A stretch of 64,000 bases of DNA from Rhizomys pruinosus (GCA_009823505.1 VZQC01000590.1:673662-737661), one strand, 5' to 3'. Counted from the first letter of the stretch, positions 21,261-33,636 are shown. Numbers and translations are program-made. Notes: generated by a model from the letters alone, not told the origin.

Positions 21261-22100
21261 GGACATAGGCTGAAGATAGGCCATCAGCCATAAGCTCAAA
21301 ATTCCTGTCCAGGGATCAGGAGTCTCTGGGCAGGTGGGAAATCACGGCCAAGAGTGGGAAACGTGTCTCGTTGTCCCAGGCCAAGGGCCTGAGTTGGAGG
21401 GACCTCTCAGGCCGGGATACAGAAGTAGCCTGCTGTCCTCTGCATCGAGAGGCCAGTTCCCTACAGTGGCCGCAGGTGGGTACTGTGTTCCCCTTCCCTT
21501 ATCAGGGCCACATGGTACCTGCTCATTACAAAGAAAGCTTCCTACAGTCCCAGGGCCTCATCACGGTCCCCACTGACAGAGGGGCCCACTTGAGTTACCA
21601 TCCATCTGTATGTCCATCTGTCCATCTAGATCCAGTCCTGCACAATGCCTGTTTGTTCTGTGCTTTCCTTCTAGTCCTGGGGAGTTCAGTGAGACACTGG
21701 CATCCCAAGGTTCAGCTCTGCCTCAAGCAGCATTCCCAACCAGTTCATCAATACCTCAACTAACCTCCTGCAGTGAGTGACATTCCTGGCATTGATATTA
21801 GCTCACCTCTGCCTAAAGAACCTCTGACTACAGTATGGTCTCTGAACTCTATAGCCCCTTTAACCTCTTTGTAGCCAGCCATTCTGTACCCTATGTATAA
21901 ACATATATAGCTATAATTACTTTGTGTTGTGCAATGTATGATTAGTGAGTTACTATCTGTAGTTGAGACTGGTTGGAATGAAAGAACTTATTTACCAAAG
22001 ACCAGCTATCAGGGGAAATGGGGACTACTTGGGAACTGCAGCGAATGAAACTAACATGACATGAATTTATTGTTATTTAATAAATTCTGACATTGTGGAA
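21261..22100. other. unassigned non-coding DNA
   Basis: No gene or named repeat. Overlapping frames at 21334-21763 show no known domain. Confidence 0.45.
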
Positions 22101-22104
22101 AGAC

Positions 22105-22205
22105 ACCCATGTGTCTGTGCTCCTGGCATAGTGTACTCACGATACTGGGATTGAATGCAGGGTCTTGCATATAGTGTGACGTGTCTACCACTGAGCTAAG
22201 CTTGT
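22105..22205 (-). mobile_element. ID-like tRNA SINE remnant
   Basis: 'gatactgggattgaatgcag' then 'gtctaccactgagctaag' is the antisense ID-type head. Confidence 0.5.
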
Positions 22206-22274
22206 GATGTACTTTCCATTCTTTTTTTTTTTTTCCTCTTGCACCGTCATGCCCAGCATGGGACATAATTTTTT

Positions 22275-22427
22275 TTTTTTGGTCTTTTTGAGACAGGGTC
22301 TCCCCGTAGCCCCAGCTGTCCTGGAACTCACTCTGTAGACCAGGCTCACCTTGAACTCACAAAGATCCACCTGCCTCTGCCTCCCAAGTGCTAGGATTAA
22401 AGACGTGTGCCACCATGCCCGGCTACA
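22275..22427 (-). mobile_element. B1 SINE
   Basis: Antisense B1 with T-rich start. Duplication acataattttt is at about 22263-22274 and 22428-22439. Confidence 0.9.
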
Positions 22428-22439
22428 ACATAATTTTTT

Positions 22440-23250
22440 ATTTTTTTAAATTTTTTTTCACATAAATTTATTTTTATTTTTTAAACAAATCTAGACCCGT
22501 GTTCCCGCCCATTCCCTCACCCTGCCAGAGCTCATGCATTCTGCCAAACATGCTTTTCATCTCTTTCTCAGTCTTTCATAATATTCTCCATGAGGAAGTT
22601 GACTGTTTTGAGCAGAAGTTCACTGTTTCAGTCAGTTCTTTGATGCAGTCCTTTCTGTTGTTGTTGTTGTTGTTTCCAATATACATTACACCCAACTGCT
22701 TTGGACAAAAGCTCAGGGGGCCCTACACAAGAAATACTTACAACTAGGTAACTGGCACTAGCATCCACAGATGAGGGATACCATTCATCGTTTGTTTTTT
22801 CTGGGACTGTGTTACTTCATTCAGCATGATGTCCTCTAGCTCCAGCCATTTTCCTGCAAAGCTCGTGATGTCGTCTTTCTTTACTGCTGCATAGAACTCC
22901 ATTGTGTAGATGTACCACATTTTCTTTATCCACTCGTCAGTTGAGGGGCATTTGTGTTGGTTCCAGCTCCTTGCTATTGTGAAGAGAGCTGAAATAAACA
23001 TGGCCGTGCATGTATCTTTGTGGTGGGGTGAGTCTTGAGGGTACATGCCCAGGAGTGGTATGGCTGGGTCGGGTGGCAAGTTCATTCTAAGTCTTCCAAG
23101 GGTTCTCCACACTGCTTTCCATAGTGGCTGGATGAGTTTACATTCCCACCAGCAGTGGATGAGTGTTCCCCTTTCCCCACAACCTCTCCAGGACTTGGTA
23201 TCATTTGTTTTCTTGATCCTAGCCAGTCTTATTGGAGTTCCATTCTTTTT
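22440..23250 (-). mobile_element. LINE-1 3' end, 5' truncated
   Basis: A T-rich end (complement of poly(A)) is followed by 3' UTR with a C-rich tract (complement of the usual G-rich tract) and a (GTT)n run at about 22660. The antisense end of ORF2 follows, to about 23250, where L1 text stops. Confidence 0.85.
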
Positions 23251-23328
23251 TATACAGTATGGAATATGGCTTATTTTCAATGTGCATGCTATGGTGTTAA
23301 TGTTTATGTCTACTCCGTGCATGGACAC
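22744..23328 (-). pseudogene. LINE-1 ORF2 C-terminal remnant
   Basis: A 194-residue frame whose residues from about 30 onward match the C-terminal region of L1 ORF2p: 'GCGERGTLIHCWWECKL', then 'PPDPAIPLLGMYP', 'TIARSWNQ' and 'KMWYIYTMEFYAAVKK'. The first 29 residues come from flanking DNA. The endonuclease and reverse transcriptase domains are absent through 5' truncation, so it cannot act alone. It is one of the better preserved ORF2 pieces here. Confidence 0.85.
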
Positions 23329-23344
23329 TTAATTGTGAATGTGA

Positions 23345-23830
23345 TCATGTTAAAATGTTGAGCTAATAAGATTAAGTCAGGAGGATGAGCTCTAGTGTAT
23401 GAGATTAATATCTCTTTAAGAGCTCACAGCATTTGCCTCTCTTACCCTTCTATGTCTCCATGAGAAGATACAGCAATAGAACCATCACAGCAGCAAAGAG
23501 TGTCCATCAGCACACACTAACCAACACCAGCACCTTGCCCAGTCGATGGAACGCCATCTGTGGAGAGGACTGATTTTCCCTGATTTGCTAAGGGACCTTC
23601 CTCCTGTTGGGCTTCGAAGCACAGGCAAGCACAACTGTTTCTTAACCTCTGTTTGCTTCCTCTGTTCCATTTGTCAGTCCATCCCTGCCTTTGTAATGCT
23701 GTGTGAGGGTGTTACTTGAGCATGTGTCGAGTTTGTATAAAGTTAATCTTTTTCCTCTCTGTATAAGTGTGTGAACAAAACCCACATAGCCCCAAGTGTT
23801 TTATTTTGGAGAAGGCTTCAAAATATGAAT
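23345..23830. other. unassigned; possible old MaLR text at 23.35-23.56 kb
   Basis: 'gagctcacagcatttgcctc' and 'agaagatacagcaatagaac' faintly resemble an ancient MaLR LTR. Nothing else is recognised. Confidence 0.3.
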
Positions 23831-23832
23831 CT

Positions 23833-24062
23833 AGGGTTAGAGATATGACTCAGCAGTTAAGAGCACCTTTGGCTCTTGCAGAGGACCAGGGTTCAATTCC
23901 CAGCACCCACATGGTGGCTACCAACCCTCTGTAACTTCAGTTCCAATGGATCTGATGCCCTCTTCTGACTTCTGCAAGCACTGCACTCATGACTATACTT
24001 ATAAACATGCAGAAAAAGTACTAATATGCATAAGATAAAATTAATTAAAAGATTTAAAAATG
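23833..24062 (+). mobile_element. B2 SINE, older
   Basis: 'gggttagagatatgactcag' to an A-rich tail, with B box 'gggttcaattccc'. Non-duplicated type. Confidence 0.85.
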
Positions 24063-24319
24063 TGACTCCAACTTCTTTATTATATAGAGTTGCTTGGGTT
24101 TATTTTTCTTTTGTCTGTTTTGATGTCTTATTTTTCAACAAAATTAACATACACCATAAAAGTCACCAAATTTGTCAGCATGAAGTTATTTATAATAACC
24201 TCTTATCATTTAAATGTCTCAAGCATCCAGCATAACATCTTTTCAATTCTGATAGTGGAAACTCAAGTTCCTTCTTTGTTTTTAACCTTGATCAAACTTG
24301 TTAGAGGTTAATAAATTTT

Positions 24320-24640
24320 AAGGAAGCAATTTTTGGCTCTGTTGATGTTCTTTGCTGTGTATTTGATTTCACTTCATTGATTTGTTTTCTAATCTTCATT
24401 TCCGTTCCTTTACTTTATTTGGGCTTAAATTGCTATGCTTTTTCTAGCTTCTTAAAGAGAAAGTCTATGTGATTGATTTTTAATCTTTTTCCTTTTTTAT
24501 CACGTGAATTTATAGCTATAACTTTTTCACTCAGTAGTTACCCTTGATCAGTCAGTAACAGAGAAGTTCAATGTTGAATTGCCAACTCTGGGAGCTTTCG
24601 TAGCTATGTCTCCATTATCGTTTTTTTAAAGGAGCTCCAT
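24320..24640 (-). mobile_element. ancient L1 ORF2 fragment
   Basis: T-rich antisense text such as 'gatttgttttctaatcttca' and 'gaatttatagctataactt' resembles old L1 ORF2. Confidence 0.4.
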
Positions 24641-24799
24641 TGAGATTCTACTGTGTTTGTTCTGTTCTATGAAGGTCAGTTAGGTCAAGCTGTTGAGTTT
24701 TTCAGTTCTTCTGCTTGTGCCATCAACCACATGAGTGCTGGATGATAGGCCTGTATCTACATGCCTAGCCTTAGTGTCTGTTTGGTTTATGATTGATTG

Positions 24800-24898
24800 A
24801 TCGATTGGTTCACATCGCAGTGCTTAGGATCAAACCCGGGGCCTTGGACATGCTAGGCAAGTGCTCCATTTCTGAGCTGAATCCTCATCCCTAGCATC
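24800..24898 (-). mobile_element. ID-like tRNA SINE
   Basis: 'ggatcaaacccggggccttg' then 'atgctaggcaagtgctccat' is the antisense ID head with a near-intact B box complement. Confidence 0.6.
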
Positions 24899-25215
24899 TC
24901 TTATGAAAACAATAACTGCTTGACTCAGAACTCTGCCTCATGATCTCATTTCAAGATCTCTCATTCTAGAATGCCACAAGATCTGGATCCCCAAAGATGG
25001 TCACAGTGGATCTTATGTCTCAATATAGGAATGGAGGTGGTAAGTGTGTGGTTGGGGGAGGGGAGGTATAAACATTCAGTCTACAATACAAGTATTCTCT
25101 ACAAAGGTATTTTCTGATTTGCTGTATAAAAATTATATATGCATGTATTTTTGTCACAAACCAAACTCATATACATGTATCATATAAGTGCACACCTCAC
25201 CACATTGCATTGCTC
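24899..25215. other. unassigned non-coding DNA
   Basis: No gene or named repeat recognised. Confidence 0.45.
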
Positions 25216-25219
25216 AGGT

Positions 25220-25560
25220 AATTAAGGAAAAGGAGGTAAAATTTGCTCCCACTTCCAAAGGTTTCAGTCCACCATGGAGAGGGCATGGTGGAGCCACTCA
25301 TATCATGGCAGACTGGAAGCAAAATAGATTAGAACAGGAAGGGACCATGGCTAGACATAGACGGCCACAAAGACACAGACAAGACCCCTCTAGACAATTC
25401 TACCTTCCCTGTTCCACCATATCCCAACTGTCTATTGAAATTTAACCCACCCATGTATTAAGCCCTTGATGAGGTCAGAGCCCTCATGGGGTCAATTTCC
25501 TGTGGAAACACCATCCCAGATGGACCTAGAGCTATGTTTTACTAATCTCCTAGCTGTTTC
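25220..25560 (-). mobile_element. possible old MaLR-type LTR
   Basis: 'tcagtccaccatggagaggg', 'aggtcagagccctcatgggg' and 'gtggaaacaccatccca' recall antisense MaLR LTRs. Diverged and not delimited. Confidence 0.35.
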
Positions 25561-26090
25561 TCAGACTAATAGTTGACCACCAAGATCAACTGTACAAGGA
25601 TTAAAATATTTTTCTAGTAAATTTCCCAAGAAAGATGAATGAGCACAGAATTCCTAGAGTTCTCACATATTTATGGCTACTTTCCTGGGGCTTAGTACTT
25701 GAACAGCAGCAGGACTGAAAATCAAGTCTTAAGGCTATTATTCTTTTCTTTGAATTTCTTTTACTTTTAATTCAATTTTGATTAATTGACTGATTGATTA
25801 ACATTTTTCTGGGGCTTCCCACACCTCCCGCCCATCCTCAACCTCCTTGACGATGCTGTCCTGTTTTGCTCTCTACATTACTCTCTAGATGTCTGGTGTC
25901 AGCTGAATTACTTTTTCCTTATAAGTAATTAGGTCTTTCTATTTTTACAATTTAAATGTTTTTCTTTATCTTTTCATCTAATTATTTTACTTGTGTATGT
26001 CTCAGAAGTTACTGTTCTTATCTCCCAGGGCCTTGGGGAGTGCTTCCACTCTGCTCAGTCAAGTTTTTCTTTCTGAAAAAAGTTTAACTG
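25561..26090. other. unassigned AT-rich DNA
   Basis: No gene. T-rich with short pyrimidine runs. Confidence 0.4.
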
Positions 26091-26827
26091 GATTATAGTT
26101 TTATTTTTATTTTTTTTAATTTATTTTTTTATTGATGCTTTGTGCATTTCATACATCATTTTCCAATTCAGTTCAGGCACATTTCCCTTTCCCTTCCCCC
26201 CTACCCCCACCCCATCCCAGATCATGCATTTTGCCATAACTGTCCTGCATCTTTCAGTTTTTTTTTCATTTTTTAGCTATAAGTGATAATCCATGAGTAC
26301 AAGCATCCTTCATATAAAACCAATTTGCAGGCTGTTGTGCCCAAACCCCAAGACTCCACTGTCAGCACCAGCTACACCTCACCTGCCTGGAAATACTGTG
26401 CAGCAGAGGCAGCCATATGCCTGTATATCCCAAACCTAATTGGCTATTGGCTCTCTCCTTGGAGGAATAACCCATGGCTGATGCCACAAGCTTACATCCT
26501 CTACAGGTTGGGAGATGTTATAAGCCACAGTAAGACCCTGTTATATTTAACGGAAAAAATGTAATTCATGGATTAACATATCATCCAAACACATGTGTCT
26601 ATACCAAAGTAACCTACTATAACTATTAGTGCTGTTTAAATACCTATATATCTAATTGCTTGTGCTTCATTAGTAGGATTGAAAGGTTATTCCTGGACAA
26701 ACTGTCAGCCCATGAAAGGAAACAGCCAGAATTGACCAGAGTCCAAGACAACAGCTCCAGAGAGAGTGGACTGTTTTGCTTCTCATCCACCTGTGCCCCT
26801 TTTCTAAGCCTAGGGATTATAGTTTTA
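26091..26827 (-). mobile_element. composite L1-tailed retroposon, copy A, 5' inverted
   Basis: Perfect 13-bp duplications, gattatagtttta, at 26091-26103 and 26815-26827 delimit one insertion. 26104-26348 is antisense: T-rich end, L1-type 3' tail with C-rich tract, then body text 'gagtacaagcatccttca'. 26349-26814 is the same body in the opposite orientation. It corresponds to the reverse complement of about 39475-39952. This is the structure left by twin priming. Confidence 0.8.
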
Positions 26828-26959
26828 AATGACAGTTTTCTTTCATTGTTTAATATCTAATTACAGGGCCTCCAATTATACATTTGTTGGATCTTTGTTG
26901 TCTGTCTTCTGTATCAACTACCTTCCCAATAAGCACTTTTCCACATCCTCTCTTTATGT

Positions 26960-27080
26960 CTCATTTTTTATTTATGTGTATGTGTGTGTGCACTGCTTGT
27001 CTGTGTGTGAACCACACCTGTGCTGGTGCCCATGGAGGCCAGAAGAGGGCATCGGATCCTCAGGAGTTACAGGAAGTTGT
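26960..27080 (-). mobile_element. B3-type SINE fragment
   Basis: 'tgcccatggaggccagaaga' followed by 'gggcatcggatcctcaggag' is the antisense B2/B3 middle. A GT-rich run precedes it. Confidence 0.65.
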
Positions 27081-27229
27081 CTTAACTTTCTTCCCTCTAA
27101 TCATGACTCTGGTCTAAGAGGACCCTCTCTCACTGTCTTCAAGTCAACGTCTGACCTCCCTTGGAAGATTCCTTTTGTTCCCTGCAGATCCTCTGCTGGT
27201 CCTTCAAGTGAAAGTTAATAGAAATAAAA

Positions 27230-28780
27230 AAAAATTTTGTGGGATCTTGATGTTTGCTTTGCAGGTTCACTAGAAATATTTAGTGGATTTTAATTTTGCA
27301 GAGTGCATGGGGTTTTTAGTGGGTCTGTTTTCTCTTCTCTTCTTGGTTGGAAGCTGTATTTAAGTTATTTCAATTTCCTTGGCTGCCAGGAAATCTCCTG
27401 TATGTAGTTCCCACTCAAACGTGTTCCTTCTTTACCTTTTTTTTTTCTTTTCCACAAAAGCCACTGCAGAATAGAAAAAAAAATGATGTCTATAGAAAAA
27501 GAAGAAATGTACTTCTTCAAAATTTGATTTGCACAAAACACTGAAAATGCTTGGCAGTAAGACACAAATCTTGTTTAATAACCATTGTTAACAGCAACCT
27601 ATTCAACTTCTAATAAAATCAGAATGTCAGACAATATTGTAATCACATGCTTAGTTAAAATATCTATGCTTGATGGCATTTGAAATTTTAAACAAAAGGT
27701 AAATCCTTTCTGTTATAATTTCCCTAGGTCTCAATACTGTCGAACATATAGTTGAGATATTTATATTCATGATGCCTTTAGAAATACAGGCAGGAACGGA
27801 AACCTAAGGGCAGAATGAGGTGAGGGCTTATAAACTTAGGACTTCACTTTTTGGGGGACTCAGGCTTGGTGCTCATAGATATCTTAACCGTGATTAGCAA
27901 TTTATGTATATGATAAAATTACATTTCATAATGAGTCTTCCCATTCTGCAGATAATAAAGACAACCAGGATGTTCTTCATAGAAAATGCTGAAATTTATT
28001 AATGATATAAATTATGAATCCAACCAATGCAAAATAATAAGTATGAAGCATATTATTTATGTACTCAAGTAATTATTCTCCTATTTTCTCCTAATATCCT
28101 ATTGTTATTAGAAATTTTATACCCTATTAATTTCCCCTGACTTCTCCCCACAGCACAACATTTGTATTAAGCACATGCACGTTCTCACATACAGACATCC
28201 ATGCACAACTGAACACCACCCAGGAATAGCCCCTGGCATTGACAGAGCATGATAATAAACTCAGAAGCAAGAGACACATTCTGACAGCCCAGTAGGCCTT
28301 CGTCTAGCTTTATCCTCAAAGTATGAATTAGGAGAGCCAAACTTGGACCAAGTCCTTGGACATGTAAAATAGATGACTGGAAATCAGAGTGGTATTTTTG
28401 TGTGTGAATCTTTGAGCTTGGAAAGAATTCAGATTAAAAGGATTTTCAACATCTGGCAGCCTGCAGTCTGAGGTGTTTCCAGCTACAGGGAAGCCTTGAT
28501 TAAATGCATCTTCCTTATGGACCTTCTAATTCCTCATGAGATGCAGGATTCCAATTAGTTTGATGCCACTTGAGGAAGAAGGTTAAACTTATTGACTAAG
28601 AGGTACTGTCAGTGTGTACCCTCTATTCTCGAAGCATGAATAATCAGGAGCTGACTCCAGGATCAATTTGCCTGATATTAAATCATACCTTTTCTCAAAT
28701 GGAAATGTACAAACAAAGGGGACAGAAAAGAAATATTCAACAACTAGTCATTTTCTGTGATATTTTAGGTTTTTAAAAGT
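27230..28780. other. unassigned AT-rich DNA
   Basis: 1.5 kb with no transposon text I recognise. 27600-28100 is very AT-rich with TAAT-type cores. No gene. Confidence 0.45.
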
Positions 28781-28782
28781 GG

Positions 28783-28997
28783 AGGCTGGAGAGACGGTTC
28801 AGCAGTTAAGAGCACTGACTGCTCTGGCAGAGGACCTGGGTTCAAAGCCTATTACCCACATGGAGGCTAACATATACCCATAACTCCAGTTCCAGGGCAT
28901 CCAATGCCTTGTTCTGACCTCTGCAGGCATTGCATGACACAGGTACACTTATATATATTCAGGTATAATACTCATCCACATAAAAATAAATAAATAG
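28783..28997 (+). mobile_element. B2 SINE
   Basis: 'ggaggctggagagacggttc' start, single 'actccagttccagggc' unit and AAATAAA tail. First of four consecutive SINEs. Confidence 0.85.
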
Positions 28998-29238
28998 GGG
29001 GGATGGAGAGATTTCTCAGTGGTTAAGAGCACTGGTTACTCTTATAGAAGACCCAAGTTTGAATCCCAGCCACCCACATGGTAGCTAACAACAGTCCATA
29101 GCTCCAGTTCCAGGTAATCTGATGGTCTCTTCTGGCTTCTAAGGGCATTGTGTGACATGGGTACACTTACATACATTCAGGTAACATACTCATATACATA
29201 AAATAAAATATAAAATAAATAAAAATTTATACTAAAAA
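28998..29238 (+). mobile_element. B2 SINE
   Basis: Directly follows the previous B2 tail. Starts 'ggggggatggagagatttct' and has its own A-rich tail. Confidence 0.85.
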
Positions 29239-29251
29239 AGCACATTTATAG

Positions 29252-29409
29252 ACCCAGGCCTGGTGGTGACACATACCTTTAATTCCAGCATATAGGAGGC
29301 AGGGGCAGGTGGATCTCTGTGAGACTGAGGACAGCCTGGTCTACATAGCAAGTTCTAGGACAGCTGAGGCTATGTGGAGATACTGTCTCAAAACAAAACA
29401 ACAATAAAT
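29252..29409 (+). mobile_element. B1 SINE
   Basis: Diverged B1. Short duplication atttatag at 29244-29251 and 29410-29417. Confidence 0.8.
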
Positions 29410-29417
29410 ATTTATAG

Positions 29418-29668
29418 GGCTGGGAGATGGCTCAGTTGGTAAAGTGTTTGCCATGCAAGTGTGAGGAGGCAGGGCAGAGACACAGAATGACGCTGAGCTC
29501 ACTGGCCAGCTGGTCTACTGAACCAAATAGCTCCGAGTCCCTGTCTTACCAAGGCATGCAGGGATGAATGAGAAAGATGAGTGACATCACCCTCTGGCAC
29601 ACCCATATGTGCACACACACATACACAAACACACACGCACACACACAGGCACATGCACACACATTTAT
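29418..29668 (+). mobile_element. B4 SINE with CA tail
   Basis: ID-like head 'gggctgggagatggctcagt' with 'ttggtaaagtgtttgccatg', then a shortened B1-like part and a CA-rich end (29612-29668). Confidence 0.75.
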
Positions 29669-29817
29669 GTGCATTCTCAAATGAGGGACCTGAAACTTGT
29701 GACCGATGTAAAATAGGGGTTGCCACCCCTGTTTGATAGCTTGGGATCTACAGTTAAAGTGGCTTGTTCAGAGCACCTGGTCAGCCCAAGGGAACTAGAG
29801 AAAGAAGGTCAGCCTTC

Positions 29818-30085
29818 TGAAACAGTTTGTATGTAAAGTGTCCCCAACAGGCCCATGTGTCGAATGCTGGGTCCCCAGCTGGTGACACTGTTTTGGGAAG
29901 TGATGGAAACTACAGGATATGGGGTCTATATGGGGGCAGTAGGTGACTGGGTGCCAGCTTTGAAGGGTATTTTGTCCCTGGCTCTTTCTAGCCATGGTCA
30001 GCCTCCCCTCAAGCCCACAGCAATGGAACCACATGTCATGTACTGAAATCTTGGGCCACAATAAACTCTTCCTCCTTCTAAGTTG
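29818..30085 (+). mobile_element. old MaLR LTR
   Basis: 'gtatgtaaagtgtccccaac', 'gctgggtccccagctggtga' and 'acaataaactcttcctcctt' follow MaLR LTR order. No internal region. Confidence 0.6.
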
Positions 30086-30889
30086 TTTTTTTTTGGGTTG
30101 TCAGAGGGATGAAAGTGTATGTAACACACCGTCAATCTCCTCACCTATCCCCTGGAAGACTCACAAGCTGGTCCAGCATTTTCTGCTTAGAATGTGTTTA
30201 GGAAGCCAGAGCATCTGTGCTGACTGAGTCTAAATTGTCTACTTCAGATTGGAAAATGGATCAAGAGAAGAAACCAGCGACAGAAGAAATGGAATCAGCT
30301 GTTGATATCCAGAGTGGATGAGAATCCACCTTTACAGAAACTACAGTGCAATGGGAGCTTCCCACACTTTCTGATGCAACTCGGATCTTGATGTTTCATC
30401 AAAGAAGTGAAAGTTCTTGAAATGTTGAGCCTCTGAAATCACACCTGACTGTTTTTCAGTCAGTAGAGTCTGCGATTTCTGAGGAAGGCCAGAATCACTG
30501 GGAGCATTTTTTCCCAAACTATTTCTGAACCAAATTTCACTTCTGCTTGTATGTCTTGATCAGATCAATACTGGCCCCATGCTCACACTTTCTGAAACCT
30601 TCATCTAAATCATTTTTAGTTTTTTTCTTCTATGGAAAAATATCTATCTTTAAAACAGTAGCAAAGTATATTTTCCTAAGTCAAAATAGCACAACAGAAA
30701 GCCATATGATTTTTTTAGTCAAGTGTAATAGACACTTATGATTTCTACTCACGGAAGAGTCAGATTTGATTCCTGCAACTCCTGCAAAGGAAGGGTCAGT
30801 AATAAGAACTTTATGAGTTTCAAATCCCTAGTCAGGCATCTTTAAGCAAGGTCAGTGCTTACAGGTCTCCTCTGAAGCCCACCACAGGC
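30086..30889. other. unassigned non-coding DNA
   Basis: No named repeat. No ORF beyond chance length. Confidence 0.45.
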
Positions 30890-31052
30890 ATATGCACGTA
30901 CAACTCACACACATCACCTATACATGTACACACAGACACATACACACATGCATGCATAAAAAAACACACATGCAGAGACATATACATCCACATACACACA
31001 CATGAATAAGCACACATGTACATACACATACACAAATGCACACACATAAAGC
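30890..31052 (+). repeat. imperfect CA-rich repeat
   Basis: Interspersed CACA, CATA and TACA units over about 160 bp. Confidence 0.85.
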
Positions 31053-32530
31053 AGAGGAGGAAAGATTTGAGAGCCTAGGTTAGTCTCGGCATTCCTTGTA
31101 CATTTTTATACAGACTTAAACTGTTATTTGGGCCGTAATGTCAGAACTTCAGCTATAACATTCAGAGAAGAGCGTTATTAGGTGGTCTTCTTTTTACACT
31201 ATGCTAGGGGCTGTGCGCTGGAAACTAAGACCCAATTTCTAGATTCATAGCTTAGAGATAGGAATATATTTCAGACAGATATTTGACATCTACTGTTAAC
31301 ATTGATTTATTGTAATCCACTTTATACATTTTTCAGAAATAGCTACTAGTTGAAAAATCAGGACCAGAAATGTTGGGTACATCATTGGGTCTCCTATCTG
31401 ACTACATTTCAATGTCAGATATAATTAATATTTTCAAACAAGCCCCTCTAGGGTGCTTTGGAATCATATACTGATCTTAGTTTGTAAGTATGAACATTGC
31501 ATTTTCTGAGAGTGGAGATAATCCAGGGGCAGAAGCATAGCTGCTTTCTGCACACAGCCTGCCCATCTCACTGAAGATATATCTGCTTTTTGATATGCAT
31601 TAACTCTTCTGGAGTACTCAAGCTTCCGATTTATAGACAGAGCATAAACAAGCTTTCCCCAGCATGCTCACTTTTCACTCGGGCAAAAACCAAATCACTG
31701 AAATTTTGGAACTGTAGTTAAAATCCTTCTAATCAAGAAAATTCATTCACTGGCTGTGTATTGGCATTCTGGTTTATTGATAAGCTGAAAGATGGTCAGG
31801 GAAAAGCAAGTAGGCAGGGGCATGCCTTGTTTTCCTTTCTTTTCACAACATCCTTTCCACAGCTTGTTGATGGCAATTTATGTGAAGTTCAATAAAAGAC
31901 CACACCATACTGGGGTGTTTTTGTTTTTTTTTAATGTAAGGTTTAGGTCTCGCTTTTTCTTTGGCTTTCTTTTCATGCTATTATAATTCTGTTGGGATAT
32001 TTATAACTTTGAATTTTATATTCTATATAACTCAGTTTATGTCTTTGCCCTCTAAGTTGAAAACTTCTTTCATTTTTTTCTGGGATCATTTTTCATCTTT
32101 CCTGAACTCATCACCCAGAAGTTAGGGAGCTGGACTCCATGCATAAATCCACCTTCTCAAAACTCAGAGACTTGCCTTCAGATCCTGTGAGTACATGTTA
32201 AATTTCCTAGCTGTGCCTTGTTAACTGACTATTTGAAATCTACAGACCATAGATGCTCAGTACTCTAGGCCAGTGGCCCCCTACAGATTAATTCATTTAC
32301 CCTGAATAAGAACAATATTACTCTAAAAAACAGCTTATTCTCCAGCATATTTTAAAATTCAACATCCAATTGCTTTTATCATATATTTAGAGATGAAAAC
32401 ATGCATAGCTCTTAAAGTCTTAGATGGTATGTATATTTATATCTCAGAATTGTGTAATTCTAGCTTCGTAGTATCAATTCCCACTGATGCTGTGAGGAGA
32501 GCCATCATTATCCATTCAAGAGCTACACAA
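31053..32530. other. unassigned DNA, possible MIR near 32.1 kb
   Basis: No gene. 32130-32235 has weak MIR-like text. The remainder is unassigned. Confidence 0.4.
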
Positions 32531-32534
32531 AATT

Positions 32535-32690
32535 GAGCTGAGTTTGGAGGCACATGTCTTTAATCCTAGCACATGGGAAGCTGAGACAGGATTGTGAACT
32601 AACTGGTGGGCACCTTGGCCTACTTGGGTAGCTCAAGTCAACCTGGGCTACAAATTAACATCTTATTTTAAACAAAGAAACAGATAAACA
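32535..32690 (+). mobile_element. old B1-like SINE
   Basis: 'gcacatgtctttaatcctag' and 'gggctacaaattaacatctt' in B1 order. Strongly diverged. Confidence 0.6.
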
Positions 32691-33329
32691 TTCATCACTA
32701 CAGAGCAAAACAAAATGGAAGAAATGCATGAAGTATTCTCAAATAGAAATACTATTTTTTTTTCATTAAAACTTTCATGTTAATTTCTGGTGAGAATTTC
32801 CTCTAAGTGTAGTTTATTTTGTGATTAAAAATCTAGATCAGCCTTTAACACTTCTCCATCAAAATAAAAGAAGATACATTTAGAATGTTTTTCAAATTAT
32901 TGTTCTCAAGACCCTGTTAGATTTTTCCTGGTCAGGACTATCTTTAAAAGTATTACTAATATACACTACAGTCTTAATTTAACATATATTTTAGTAAGTA
33001 ATTATTGAACTCATAAAATCTCATTTAGAATATAACTTTTAGCCAAATAGATGAGTGTGAGTATTTTCAGAGTTTGTTTATGTATGCATGCATGAATATG
33101 GATGAATACAGTGTTGTTAAAATGTTCATCGTATATTCCAAAATCTACTCAAATGCTTAGAAAACTTGTTATCATAATTAAGGAGATATGGGAGCTTCAT
33201 GATGGCAATTCTTTGAAATTGTGAGCATTTCACATACATAAAAAATCATAGTGACTCAAGAATTTCAAAATGAATGATAACCAACACCTCAGTTCCTCTG
33301 GATCTTTCTGAGCATATTCCTCTGCTGAT
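32691..33329. other. unassigned AT-rich DNA
   Basis: No gene or named repeat recognised. Confidence 0.4.
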
Positions 33330-33447
33330 AGACAACTAGGTTGACTACAATAAATGTTGCAAGTGTCTTTGTGATATGTTGACTTAGACTCCTTCAGCTA
33401 AACACCCAGGAGTGTGGTAACTGGATCATATGGTAGTTCTGGTTTTA

Positions 33448-33451
33448 GTAT

Positions 33452-33494
<43 letters not shown>

Positions 33495-33636
33495 TGTCTT
33501 TTGAGACAGGGTCTCCCTGTAGCCCCAGCTGTCCTGGAACTCACTCTGTAGACTGGGCTGGCCTTGAACTCACAAAGATCTGCCTGCCTCTGCCTCTCGA
33601 GTGCTAGGATTAAAGCCATGCGCTGCCACACCCGGC
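33448..33636 (-). mobile_element. B1 SINE with (TTTA)n
   Basis: TTTA run at 33448-33496, then antisense B1. Duplication ctggtttta at 33439-33447 and 33637-33645, inside old L1. Confidence 0.95.

Noticed and set aside
30239..30540. Possible exon ('ttcagattggaaaatggatc')
   Set aside because: A splice-acceptor-like run is present but the following frame stops quickly and no partner exon is visible.
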